A DNA stretch of 64,000 nt, from positions 22,432,020-22,496,019 of the forward strand of contig NC_080546.1 of NCBI RefSeq assembly GCF_028640845.1, in the 5' to 3' direction. Position 1 is the first letter of the stretch. Every line of letters begins with the position of its first letter. The stretch is from Ahaetulla prasina (taxonomy: Eukaryota > Chordata > Lepidosauria > Squamata > Colubridae). A program made the position numbers and the translations under genes. The notes under the pieces were generated by a model that was given only the letters and a program-made list of their open reading frames with translations, did no database searches and was not told the origin of the DNA. Shown here one piece after another: positions 42,291 through 53,188 of the stretch.

Positions 42291-42512
42291 AAACCCCCTC
42301 TTTCCCTAACGTCTTGCATTATTTTTAACTTTATTCTCGGTTTTTTGCCCATCCATACAAATTTACTAATCCCCTTTTGCCATTCCTGTAAATTTGCATC
42401 TTTCTTCAATATTGGAATCATTTGAAACAAAAATAAAAATCTAGGCAAAACATTCATTTTTATACCTGCCACTCTTCCCAGCAATGATGATAATAATAAT
42501 AACAATAATAAC

Positions 42513-42543
<31 letters not shown>

Positions 42544-43037
42544 TAATAATAATAATAAAATAATAATAATAATAATATTTTTAATTTGTATATTCCAAGG
42601 ACTCAGGGTGCTTAAAATATGAAACAATACTATACTCAATTTAAAAACTTATTCAAATGGCCAAATTTTAAAATATAATAATCTATAAAATTGACAGAAA
42701 TTTTAAACCCATAAAATCAAATTAAAAATATAATAATAATTTTTTTTTTTAATAATAATAATTTTTTTTTTTAATAATAATAATAATAATTTTTTTTTTT
42801 AATAATAATATAATAATCTATAAAATTGACAGAAATTTTAAACCCCTCTTTCCTAACGTCTTGCATTATTTTTAACTTTATTCTCGGTTTTACCCTTCCA
42901 TACAAAATTACTAATCCTTTTGCCATTCCTGTAAATTTGCATCTTTCTTCAATATTGGAATCATTTGAAACAAAATAAAAATCTAGGCAAAACATTCATT
43001 TTATAGCTGCCACTCTTCCCAACAATGATAATAATAA
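42291..43037. repeat. tandem duplication across the L1/L2 junction
   Basis: L1 sequence 42291-42484 (cctctttccctaacgtcttg...cactcttcccagcaatgatg) recurs at 42840-43033. An L2 3' UTR word (ataatctataaaattgacag) recurs at 42679 and 42811. The second L1 copy is joined to L2 3' UTR at a shared ttttaaaccc. (TAA)n and T-run repeats (42480-42570 and 42730-42810) lie between. Confidence 0.85.
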
Positions 43038-44740
43038 TTTTCAAAAGCCCCATGTAGAGAGCATTGCAATAGTCACAAATCAGCATGAGTGACTGCATAT
43101 ATCTCCAAACTTAACTCATCACAACCTGATAAAAAGCTCTCCTAGATTTCAAATTCTTCAAAGACATCCATCCAAATTGCATTTCCATCAATGATCAACA
43201 GACAGCTGCATCTGCAGCTGACTGTACTGGGGTGCCGGCATCCACAGCCACTCTGTCTTGGAGGGATTAAGCTTGAGCCTGTTTCTCCCCATCCAGACCC
43301 ATATGGCTTCCAAACACTGGGACAGTACTTCGATAGCTTCATTTGGCCTTAAATACAGCATTCAAAACATTGGTACCTCACCCCAAAACCACTGATGATC
43401 TCACCTTTTATATAGATGTTGAACAGGAGGGGCGAGAGAATCGATCCCTGTGGCACCCCACACATGAGGCACCTCGGGATCGATCTCTGCCCCCCTGTCA
43501 ACACCGTCTGCATCCGGTCAGAGAGGTAGGAGGAGAACCACCGATAAACGGTGCCTCCCACTCCCAAACCCTCCAACTGGCACAGCAGGATACCATGGTC
43601 GATGGTATCGAAAGCTGCTGAGAGGTCTAATAGGACCAGGGCGGAGGAGTAACCCTTATCCCTGGCCCTCCAGAGATCATCCACCAATGTGACCAAAGCC
43701 GTCTCAGTACTGTATCCGGGCCAGAAGCCGGACTGGAACGGGTCTAGATAGACAGTTTCATCCAGGTACTGGGGTAATTGACGTGCCACCACACTCTCTA
43801 CAACCTTCACCGTAAAACGAAGGTTGGAGACTGGACGGTAATTTCCTAAAACATCTGGGTCCAGGGAAGGCTTCTTGAGAAGAGGTCTCACCACCACCTC
43901 TTTCAAGGCAGCGGGAAAGACCCCCTCCTAGAAAGAAGCAGTTGTAATTCCCCGGAGCCAGCCTCGTGTCACCTCCTGCGTGGCCAGTACCAACCAGGAG
44001 GGGCACGGGTCCAGTAAACATGTGGTGGCATTCAACCTTCCCAGCAACCTGTCCATGTCCTCGGGAGTCACAGGGTCAAAACTATCCCAAACAGTCTCAA
44101 CAAGACGGGTCTCAAAACTTTCGCCTGGATCTACCCAATTTTGATCCAATCCATTCCGAAGCTGAACGATTTTATCGTATAGATAACCATTAAACTCCTC
44201 GGCACGCCCTTGTAATGGGTCCTCCCGCCCCTCCTATTGAAGGAGAGAGCGGGTCTGGCTGGGGCAGCATAATCTTATCTACCAATGAGGAAATGTAAGA
44301 ATGTTTCGCATCCCTCAATGCCACTAGGTAGGTCCTACTATAGGACCTAACTAGTGTCCGGTCAGCCTCAGAACGGCTGGATCTCCAGGCACTCTCTAGG
44401 CGTCTTTTCCGGCGTTTCATCTCCCTCAGCTCCTCGGAGAACAAAGGAGCCGGTTGAGACCTGCGCCGGGTCAGAGGCCGCAAAGGCACGACACGGTCCA
44501 AAGCTCCAGTTGCGGCCTGTTCCCAGGCTGCGACTAGTTCTTCAGTCGTGCCGCGGGCCAGATTCTTGGGTAACGGCCCAAGCTCCATCAGGAACCTCTC
44601 TGGGTCCATCAGGCGCCTGGGACGGAACCAATGCATTGGTTCCGTCTCCCTGCGGTGGTGAGTAGCAGTCCGAAAGTCCAGACAAAGGAGAGAATGATCC
44701 GACCATGACAAAGGCTCGATAACTAAATCGTTTAAAATCA
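42570..44740 (-). mobile_element. L2 LINE inserted in L1 ORF2
   Basis: Longest L2 in the window. 3' UTR at 42570-42720 (degenerate hairpin, ccaaggactcagggtgc), then after the duplicated L1 block the body from 43038 to 44740. The 5' edge lies in the endonuclease C-terminus (SWSDHSLLCLDF, about 44711), so it is 5'-truncated. The tail on the 42.48-42.57 kb side is (TAA)n. Confidence 0.87.
43142..44711 (-). pseudogene. L2 ORF2 (endonuclease end and RT), broken
   Basis: 44711-44190: end of the endonuclease (SWSDHSLLCLDFRTATHHRR) and the connecting region (RRSQPAPLFSEELREMKRRKRRLESAWRSSRSE). 43906-43349: RT with VVRPLLKKPSLDPDVLGNYR, STETALVTLVDDLWRARDKG, LLDLSAAFDTIDHGILL, WFSSYLSDRMQTVLTGG, GVPQGSILSPLLFNIY. 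The YADD block is missing: at about 43355-43390 ggtaccaatg is followed by unrelated sequence, then the frame after the active site is recognisable (43142-43342). Frameshift near 43900-44020. Confidence 0.86.
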
Positions 44741-46760
44741 GATCATTATTCGATCTAAACCACGTATATTACTCAATAATATTTCCAAAGTTAGAATGAA
44801 TAATAACGGTGACAAGGGACATCCTTGTCTAGTCCCTTTCTCAATCTTGAAGGATTCTGTTAATCCACCATTTACTATTATTTGAGCTGTTTGCTTTCGA
44901 CATATAGCCTTAATTGCTTGAATAAAATAATCCCCAAATTGCATTTTTTCTATTACTTTAAACAAAAACCGCCAATCCAATCTATCAAAAGCTTTTTCCA
45001 CATCCAAAAAGAAGAGTGCTGCTGAGACCTGGCTGTTTCTTTCCAAATATTCAAGTAAATTTACAATTTGTCTCATATTATATCTCATCTGTCTCCCCTT
45101 AATAAATCCTGTTTGATCATTATATATTAATTGAGTCATCAGTGGCATCAATCTATTCGCTAATATCTTAGCAAATATCTTATAATCAGTATTTAAAAGC
45201 GATATTGGCCTATAATTCTCTGGTTTAACACCATCTCGATCTTCTTTGGGTATTAATGAAATAAAAGCTGTCCTCCCCTTTGTATTCTGTTAAATAACTC
45301 CTTAAGTGGTACAATCATCTCATTTTGTAAATTTTTATAATAAGTAGTTGTCAAACCATCTGTACCTGGTGCTTTATTCGCTTTAAGCTGCTTAATTGCA
45401 AACACTATTTCCTTTGAAGAAATTAATTGATTCAACTCTTCCCTTTGATCTACTGTAATTTCTAAGATACCGTGGTCCTGTAAATATCTATCTATATCTT
45501 TATCATTAATCACATCTCTAGAATATAACTTAGTATAATATTCTAAAAAAGCTTTTTTAATCAAGTTTTGCTGATATACTTCCTTACCTCTATATTCTAT
45601 TTTATCAATTATACGTCGTTTCTGTTTCTTTCTTAATAAATATGCTAACCACCTTCCAGGTTTATTAGTATTATTAAACAAATTATGCTTTGCATATTGT
45701 AAATTAGTTGCCACCTGATCTGCCATTAACATATTAAATTGACCTCTTAATATATTTATTAACTCTTTTATTTTACTATCTTCTGGATTACATACCAATA
45801 ACTGCTCCTTCCTTTTAATTTCCTCTTCTAATTCTTTTCGCTTTTTCTGCAATCTATTTCTATATTTATTATTCATATCTAATAAAATTCCCCTCATATA
45901 AGCCTTGCTAGTGTCCCAAACTATCTCTATAGGTGTCCCCTTATCCATATTCAAAGAAAAAAAATTCCTTCATTTGAGTTTTACATTCATTTACATTTTG
46001 TTCATATTTAAACAAATTCTCATTCATCCTCCATGACCTCCTAGCCTCCTTTTCCCGATCTAGCTCAATCCAAACCGGGCTATGATCAGACAAAGTTCTA
46101 GAACAAATTTTTGTCTTCTTCACTCTGAAAAACAAATCATTAATAATTAAAATAAAATAATTAAAATAAAACCTAGAAAATGATTGATGTCTATCAGAAA
46201 AAAATGTAAAATCTCTCTCTTTTTCATTGCGTTCTCGCCATACATCTCTCAATTCTAAATCTTCCATCAAATCAAAGAAGGCCTTTGGCAGTTTTACACG
46301 ATTGGAAATATTTCTAAGACTTCTTTTATCTTTCTGAATATCCATCACTCCATTCCAATCACCCATTAATATACGAGTTTTATAATCCCAAGATATTATT
46401 CTTTTATGTAAAAACTTATAAAATTTTTCTTGTTGTTGATTTGGTGCATAAACTCCTATTAAAAGCATCTTTCTCCCCTCCAATAAAAGTTCAATGGCAA
46501 TATATCTTCCTTGATTATCCGCCTCAATTAATGTTGCAGATAAATTACTCTTTATATAAACAACTAGTCCATTCTTCTTTTCTGTAGCAGATGCAACAAA
46601 ATGTATTCCCAATTTTGAATTTATCAAATATTTCTGGTCTGATGTTCTAATATGTGTTTCTTGTAAACATACAATGTCATTTTTAAATTGTTTCAAATAA
46701 TGAAATATCTTTCTTCTCTTTTGTGGTGAGTTTAATCCATTAACATTCCAAGATAAAAGT

Positions 46761-47962
46761 CTAATTGCCATTATCAGCGATCGGAAACTTTTGAAGCATC
46801 AGCCGCAAATCATATCTTTCTTTGGGCCTTGCTCCTCCCACTGTTTCCATCTTGGTAGTAGCAGATTGAGCCTGTTGAGCCTTTTCTTCTTGTTCCTTGC
46901 ATTTGACAGCTGCTCTTCTCATCCTTGGCTCTTTTGGAATCTCTGATCCCATCTTAGATACATCCAACACTTGTAAAAGGTCTTCTTCCATTACTATCAC
47001 TTCTTTTTCTTTAATTTCGCCTTCCTTTCTCCTACCATCTGAAGATGGTGGACTTCCATCTTTAAGCACATAAGCATAAAACTCTCGTGCTTTACTGACT
47101 GTATTAAGACGATGTGCTTTCCCTTCATAGTAAACTATTATACCAGTTGGGATGTCCCATCTGTACTCAATCTGACATTTTTTAAGTTCGTTCACCAAAA
47201 AAGCAAATTCCTTCCTACCTCTCAACATTTTTGGGGGAATTTCCTTTAGTATTAAAATATCTTGGCCAGCCGCTTGAATCTTGTCTCCTTTAAAAGAAGC
47301 TTGTAAAATCTCATTTCTCACTGTTCTAGTAGTAAAATAAATGACAATGTCTCTCGGAAGATTTCTTTGTCTTGCTATCCAGGAATTCACACAATAATTT
47401 TTGTCAATATAAAAAGCCACATCTGCTGGCTGAACTGCCAAAATCTCCGCAAAGGCCTCAGAAAAAATTTGCTTCAAATTCTCTTGTCTATTCTCTTTTA
47501 GACCGCGTATTCTTAAAGCAAATTCCATAGCTCTATATTGTACCAAAACAATTTCATCATCAGCTTTATCCTATTACTTTGAGCTACCTCAATCTTATTT
47601 TCCAATTTTAAATTAACTTTCTTTATTTCTTCTACTTCCTGCTCCAATAAAATCACATTTGATGCCAAACCCTGTACTGCTGACACCAGACCTTCCTTGA
47701 CTTCTTTATTTCCAATTTGAATTTCTAACATCTGTTTTTTCAGCTCTGACATTTCTTCTGTAATTAATTTAAAATTATCTTCTATCTGAGAGGTTTGCAA
47801 ATTCATAGCATCATTAAGAGATTCTTTCATAAAATCTTTCAAATTATCCTGAAGTGCTTCCAAATTTAGTGATTTTGTATCAGCTGTATGTGCTGGAGAA
47901 ACTCCCAGTGTTGATGTTCCTGGGGTTTTTGTTACAGTTGTCTTTAATTGTTTTGCTGCCAT
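46761..47962 (-). pseudogene. L1 ORF1, one frameshift
   Basis: ORF1p binds L1 RNA. The N-terminal part opens at ATG 47962 and encodes a heptad-rich coiled coil (EALQDNLKDFMKESLNDAMN, VILLEQEVEEIKKVNLKLEN). At about 47560 a one-base change shifts the frame. The second part (47546-46761) has the RRM-like FALRIRGLKENRQENLKQIF, VNSWIARQRNLPRDIVIYFT and DILILKEIPPKMLRGRKEFA blocks and a basic tail ending FPIADNGN. Its stop overlaps the ORF2 start by 11 nt. About 400 codons in total, a normal L1 ORF1 size. Confidence 0.88.
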
Positions 47963-48582
47963 CTCTTAAAATTTCTCTTTAACTTAATGTTATGTATAAA
48001 TCTTCTAAGTCTTTTAAAGAAACAGTCTCAATGTCTCTTCCATCCTCTCGTTACAACGTTTTAAAAAATCTCCAGCAGTTCTTCAGCAATAAACAGCAAA
48101 CAGTGAGAATTGTAACACTTTCGTTTTCAACTGATTAACTCATTAAAGAACAGCCGCCATTTTCGCTTTGAAGTCAACTCCAAAACTTAAAAAAAAAATA
48201 ACAGGAAATTGATTTAATTACTTGCTTTTATAGTTAGAGCTCTCCCATTTCTGTTCAGTCCGGTATTTTCTTCTTTAAGCTAAAATCGGTCCCGGCAATT
48301 GGTCATGACAATTAGGTCTGCCGAAGCAGAAAAAAAAGCCTCAGATCTGGAGTGCTTTGAAGTTCTGAGGGGGCTTAACCCTTCGAGCCCCCTGGTGTCT
48401 TCCAGGAGTTCTAGGGAAGCTCTACCTCTGCCTCTTTCGCTCACCTCCTCTTCTTTGCCCGAAGAGGGGGAATTTCGAACCGCTGGGCAGCTGATTGTCG
48501 CTGTCTTAGCGGTCCAACACGATCCAGAGGTTGGTGATCAAACAGATCACCTCCATTGCCAACGGAGCCAACCCGGAAGTCC
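47963..48582 (-). promoter_or_regulatory. L1 5' UTR / internal promoter region
   Basis: About 620 bp upstream of ORF1 up to the right target duplication. The first 250 bp of the sense strand are GC-richer (gggacttccgggttggctcc at the start), as expected for an L1 internal promoter. A tract near 48180-48200 is A-rich. The GC-rich start resembles in style, not in sequence, the 5' UTR of the 34297-36100 element. Confidence 0.7.
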
Positions 48583-48821
48583 CTGATCTAAACTTTTAAC
48601 GGTTACATCAATGCATCCAACAAAGCATGGTCAAAGCAAAGGATGAAACAACTGCAATTGTTATCCCAGATTGTCAGACAATTATCTGTGTTAGCTACCA
48701 AGATAATAAAACTAAATTATTTCTGGTGAAAATAAATGTCTATTCACCAATGAGTGGATTTTTATCAATTCCAAGAAACACATCAGCTTCTGAGAGATGA
48801 GGGATGGAATCATGGATAGAT

Positions 48822-49009
48822 CAGGGGTGGGTTCTACTTACCTTTACTACTTCGCAACAGGGCCTCATGCGCACACTCACTTCACTCGCACATGCATCTG
48901 GGCATGCGTAGATGCTTCCTGATGACATCAGGGTCGGTGGGTCGAGCCTCCTGCTGGTTTTATTACCAGTTCTATACAACCGGTCCGAACCAGGGGCAAC
49001 CCACCACTG
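48822..49009. mobile_element. hAT-type MITE, 188 bp, 8-bp TSD
   Basis: Ends caggggtgggttct and the inverted aacccaccactg. Perfect 8-bp duplication ggatagat at 48814-48821 and 49010-49017. Interior holds accagttctatacaaccggt and cctgatgacatcagggtc. Non-coding. Confidence 0.88.
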
Positions 49010-49017
49010 GGATAGAT

Positions 49018-49984
49018 GTTCTGCAATGAAACGTTTTCCTGATGTTATAACAGCTCCCTTCATTTCCCTGTTTTATTATAGCAACTTCCCTGTTTAACCT
49101 GTTGGAGGAAGCAAATGGACATTGAAGCAAAGAGCAGCTGTTGAAGTACTGTTGACCTTTCATTGTACATACAGATGGAGAAATCCAAAAGATTAAATCC
49201 TCACTGTTGACCAGGAAAACTAGGCAAGAAAATAAAGAGTTGGCAGCAGCTTTCCCAGAGCAATATTCCCTTAGTTGTTGCCCAATGGATTTTGGCAGAA
49301 GAAGTTGGCTAATAGCTCAGAAAGCAAAGTATTTGACTATGCCAATTTTATGTGCTTCTCTTCATCATATGAAATTGGCAAATTATGAATTATACATAAT
49401 CCCCATCATGGCAAATTTGGCTAAGAAAACAGCACACCAGGCCAGTGTTACACTTCATGCACTGGATGAAAATGAAGTTGTTATTATATACTGCATTATG
49501 ATATTTTTCTGGGTTTTTTAGTTAAATCCACTCTCAACAATTTATATGCCACTTCAGTTCCATAGAGGTCAAAGCTCTATACACATGGATTATGGTGTAG
49601 TGTGGCTCCTACTAGTACATGATATCAAAACTGATCAAGATATCAGATATTTCAGCAAGGCATACAATACATAGCAGCTTAATTTGAGAGACACTACCTT
49701 ATCTTTATTTATCTGCTTAATACCTTTAATACAGCTACTGTACTTTTGTCAATTACTCATTATGGAAAAATCTATTTTGTTTTTGTGAAGTTTTCATATT
49801 GAGAAAGGTGAATGGTTTTATTAGATTACTCAGAGTTGCAGTTTATGCAAGGATTTTTTGCAGCTTTGCTTCTTGAGACCTTTACAACTGGAAATATCAG
49901 GGATAGACTAAGAGGGAGGAGGTTCTGTTTTATTCCAAGCATGTACTTTGCTGTAGAGTTACCCCTCCCTTTCTCACCAGTTGC
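49018..49984. other. no feature recognised
   Basis: About 1 kb. A 104-codon open frame at 49207-49521 shows no domain or bias. Nothing else seen. Confidence 0.5.
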
Positions 49985-50288
49985 ATGTTCTACGTTAAGT
50001 AGAACAGGACAGAACAGAACAGAACAGAATAGAACACTTTATTGTCACTTTGAATGTACACTAATCGGAATACATTAAAATGAATTTAGGTTGCATACAG
50101 CTCTCAAAGGGACTCCACCTCTAATATAAACATAAACATGACAAGATAAATAAATAAATAAATAAATACAAAATTATGCATGTACCCACATATATTATAT
50201 GACACAGAGAAACAACAGTCTTGTTCAGATGTATATATGAACATGACAAGAAAAACCAATCTTGCAAATTTACCAGATGGATGGGATA
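49985..50288 (-). mobile_element. LINE 3' end with (acaga)n tail, family uncertain
   Basis: Starts gaacaggacagaacagaaca (tail repeats), then actttattgtcactttgaat, like a LINE 3' end read on the complement, followed by an aaataaata run and UTR-like sequence. It may belong to the RT fragment at 52691-53150, but I cannot show it. Confidence 0.5.
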
Positions 50289-51652
50289 GGGGCCTCTGTG
50301 GCTCAGACTGGTAAGACAGTCTGTTATTAACAGCAGCTGCCTGCAATTACTGCAGGTTCAAGCCCCACCAGGCCCAAGGTTGACTCAGCCTTCCATCCTT
50401 TTTTTTTTTTAAATTTTTTTATTACTTTTTTCCAACAAACAAAAAAGAAAATACATTATTGCACCCTTGTGCTATACATAAAAAAAAGGAAGATTTGGGT
50501 CTTCGGATATGTCCTCATGATTGCCAAAATCCACGTTCTCGAGGTACAGGTACCGAAGCATCCAATTTTCCAAGCGCATAGTCCACGAATGGTTTCCAAG
50601 TCTTCCAGAAAATATCTTCTTTATACACACCACTTCTAATTTTAATATCACATGTCATTTTATCATTTATGGCTAATTTCCACATTTCAGAATTCCACTC
50701 TTCTATTCTAAAAATCACATCTAATTTCCAATATCTAGCTATTATAATTCTACCTATTATAATCATAATTCTAATCAATTCTTTTTCATATTTTGTTAAT
50801 TCTATTTCCTTAATTACCAACAATAATATAGTTTCCACTCTCAATATTATTACTTTCCCCATCATTTCAAATATCATTTTCTCCAATTGTTGCCAAAACT
50901 TTTTAACCTTGTCACATTTACATCACATATGTTCATAAGTCCCCAATTCCATCTCACATCTCCAGCATTTTTTACTAATTTTTTTATCCATTTGTAACAA
51001 TCTTACTGGAGTCAAATACCATTTCCAAACAACTTTATAATTATGCTCTTTAATCCTTATAGATAAAGTTCTCATAATTCTACTATTCCAATTCACATTC
51101 CAATCTGACTCTGGTATTTCAATATTAAGATCTTTTTCCCAATTTGTCCTCATCACTCTTTGTAATTTTTCATCAGAATTTATAATCTTATAAACCCTAC
51201 TAACGAGTCCCTTTAGCCCAATTTCATCTTTCATAATCCGAGATACTAAATATTCAAATTCAGTTTCGCATCTATTTATCAAGTAATTTTCCCTTAATTT
51301 TTTTGTCCATTTTTCTATCTGTATTTTTTCAAACCAACTTAACCCCAATTTTTCAATAATTTCTTTATTCCTCCTTTCATTTTCCATAACTTTTATCCAA
51401 TCTCTAATAATTTCTATATTTTCCTCTTTAATCACTTCATTACGTTTTATATTATTTTTAATCGGCCAATTTCCAATTGTCTCCCATCCTTTATAAGGTA
51501 GGTAAAATGAGGACCCAGATTGTTGGGGGCAATAAGTTGACTTCGTATATAATATACAAATGGATGAAGACTATTGCTTGACATAGTGTAAGCTGCCCTG
51601 AGTCTTCGGAGAAGGGCAGGATATAAATGCAAATAAATAAATAAAAAAACAA
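50289..51652 (+). mobile_element. tRNA-derived SINE with an L2-like 3' end, split by L1
   Basis: Head at 50289-50401: ggggcctctgtggctcagac (A box region) and gcaggttcaagccccacca (B box). Body and 3' end at 51484-51652: aggtaaaatgaggacccaga, gttgggggcaataagttgac and a 3' hairpin (51593-51619, arms ctgccct/agggcag, inner c-TTCG-g) with an aaataaata tail. The hairpin and following gatataaat match the L2 3' end. The two halves are joined by a 9-bp duplication ccatccttt around the L1. Confidence 0.85.
50402..51483 (-). mobile_element. L1 LINE 3' fragment with ORF2 C-terminus
   Basis: 5'-truncated L1 inserted in the SINE, with a poly(T) start at 50402 (A tail on the sense strand) and 9-bp flanking duplication (50393-50401 and 51484-51492). 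Sense frames (51435-50923 and 50886-50515) carry WYLTPVRLLQMDKKISKKCW and a following RCEMELGTYEHM, the Cys-rich end of L1 ORF2. A stop just after EHM breaks the frame. Diverged from the 41.1-46.8 kb L1, so a different subfamily. Confidence 0.87.
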
Positions 51653-51778
51653 AGCTGCTACAGATTCTAGAAGTCCTGCTAGAAATACTTTGAAATCTCC
51701 TCCCAAGGGGGAGAAACAGAAACAGACCATGAAGTGGGTATGTGGGGTCTCTAACAATGCTTTGAGCGCTAAGCACAT

Positions 51779-52690
51779 AATTATTTATTTATTTATTTAT
51801 TTATTCAAATTTATATACCGCCCTATCTCCCGAAGGACTCAGGGCGGTTCACAGGCACATAAAACATTTATTTACAATTAAAATAACTATTAAAAAACTT
51901 ATTCTAATGCCAAATATTAAAAATATAAATATAAATCTTAAAACCAAATTTAAACCCCTGTGAATTTAAAAATCTATAAATTTAAAATCTAAATTTAAAA
52001 TCTAAGCCAGTCCTGCACAAATGAATAAATGCGTCTTGAGCTCGCGACGGAAGGTTCGGAGGTCCGGAAGTTGACGGAGTCCTGGGGGGAGTTCGTTCCA
52101 GAGGGTGGGAGCCCCCACAGAGAAGGCCCTTCCCCTGGGCATCGCCAGACGACACTGTCTAGCTGACGGCACCCTGAGGAGTCCCTCTCTGTATTCGGTA
52201 GCAGTAGGCGGTCCCGTAGATAACCCGGCCCTATGCCATGGAGCGCTTTAAAGGTGGTTACCAACACCTTGAAGCGCACCCGGAAGGCCACAGGTAGCCA
52301 GTGCAGTCTGCGCAGGATAGGTGTCATACGGGAGCCACGAGGGGCTCCCTCTATAACCCGCGCAGCCGCATTCTGAACTAACTGCAGCCTCCGGATGCCC
52401 TTCAAGGGGAGCCCCATGTAGAGAGCATTGCAGTAATCCAGGCGAGACGTCACGAGGGCGTGAGTGACCGTGCATAGGGCATCCCGGTCTAGAAAGGGGC
52501 GCAACTGGCGCACCAGGCGAACCTGGTAAAAAGCTCTCCTGGAGACGGCCGTCAAATGATCTTCAAAAGACAGCCGTTCATCCAGGAGGACTTGCGCACC
52601 TCCATCGGGGCCAATGACTCGCCCCCAACAGTCAGCCGAGGACTCAGCTGACTGTACCGGGATGCCGGCATCCACAGCCACTCTGTCTTG
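51779..52690 (-). mobile_element. L2 LINE 3' part with long open ORF2 end
   Basis: Tail ttatttattta at 51780-51804, 3' hairpin at 51817-51848 (arms identical to 18-49). On the complement an open frame from 52681 to 51995 encodes the ORF2 C-terminus: [80 protein letters not shown] and ILRRLHWLPVAFRVRFKVL. Better preserved than the same region at 3180-3770. 5'-truncated at 52690, before the RT core. Confidence 0.87.
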
Positions 52691-53188
52691 GCTAATAACA
52701 CTTATAAGCAGTATCCTGAATAACAGGAAGTGAGCTTCCTGTAGTCTTCTCAGCTGTCCTTACCACTCTCTGAATGGACTTTCTATCGGAGGCACTGCTG
52801 CCACCAACCGAAACAGGAATGCAGTTTGATAAGACACTCTCTATAAAAAGTGGATGCAGGAAATGCAGGTGCTGGTTTACACGCTTCATTAAGGATGACG
52901 TGTGGAGAGACCAGTTCAGATTGTTAGTTATCTACACCCCCAGATACTTAATACTGTTGACCACCTCTACAGCTGCATCCTTGATACTGAGTGGAGTACG
53001 ACCATGCCGGCTCTTTCTAAAATCTACAATGACCTCCTTTGTTTTATTAACATTTAGAACCAGGTTACTTTTATTGCACCAGTCCACCAGATCCTTCCTC
53101 TCTTTCCTATATGCATCTTCCATAGTGGAGACCCACAACTTCCATAGTGGTAGAAGTGGAATAAATAATTCTGTTGCTTTTAATTCTA
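52691..53188 (-). mobile_element. non-LTR RT fragment, Jockey-superfamily (Rex1-like?)
   Basis: Complement reads, from about 53110 to 52932, RKERKDLVDWCNKSNLVLNV, NKTKEVIVDFRKSRHGRTPL and SIKDAAVEVVNSIKYLGV, which is the segment after the RT active site (thumb side) of a LINE that differs from the L2, CR1/L3-like and L1 copies here. More C-terminal sequence (52930-52700) is broken: a WHSTSLMKRVNQHLHFLHPL-like end can be seen. Clade uncertain. An AATAG-tailed CR1 abuts at 53189. Confidence 0.65.

Larger units (their letters stand above)
41128..46771 (-). pseudogene. L1 ORF2 (endonuclease, RT, Cys-rich end), broken
   Basis: ORF2p nicks target DNA and reverse transcribes L1 RNA. The APE-type endonuclease (46771-45941) has LLSWNVNGLNSPQKR, CLQETH, GDWNGVMD and LSDHSPVWIELD, with a frame change near 45950. 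The linker and RT fingers follow (45954-45253: KAPGTDGLTTTYYKNL), then FIKGRQ, FFLDVEKAFDRLDW and GTRQGCPLSPLLF (45151-44738). The catalytic FADD/YADD segment is absent: at 44738 the frame enters the L2 insertion and ORF2 resumes only at about 42480 with LPRFLFLFQMIPI. The C-terminal Cys motif CWRCDCEDATYYHIWW is at 41500-41560 and the stop at 41128. Confidence 0.9.
40515..48582 (-). mobile_element. L1 LINE, near full length, split by an L2
   Basis: Minus-strand L1 with 5' UTR, ORF1, ORF2, 3' UTR and A tail, flanked by a 15-bp target duplication ctgatctaaactttt (40500-40514 and 48583-48597). Without the inserted L2 and the duplication it would be about 5.9 kb, close to the usual L1 length. 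Several frameshifts and loss of the RT active-site region mean it cannot move by itself. Confidence 0.92.

Noticed and set aside
49207..49521. 104-codon open frame in repeat-free sequence
   Set aside because: No recognisable domain, no start context and AT-rich composition; the length is not unusual for such DNA.
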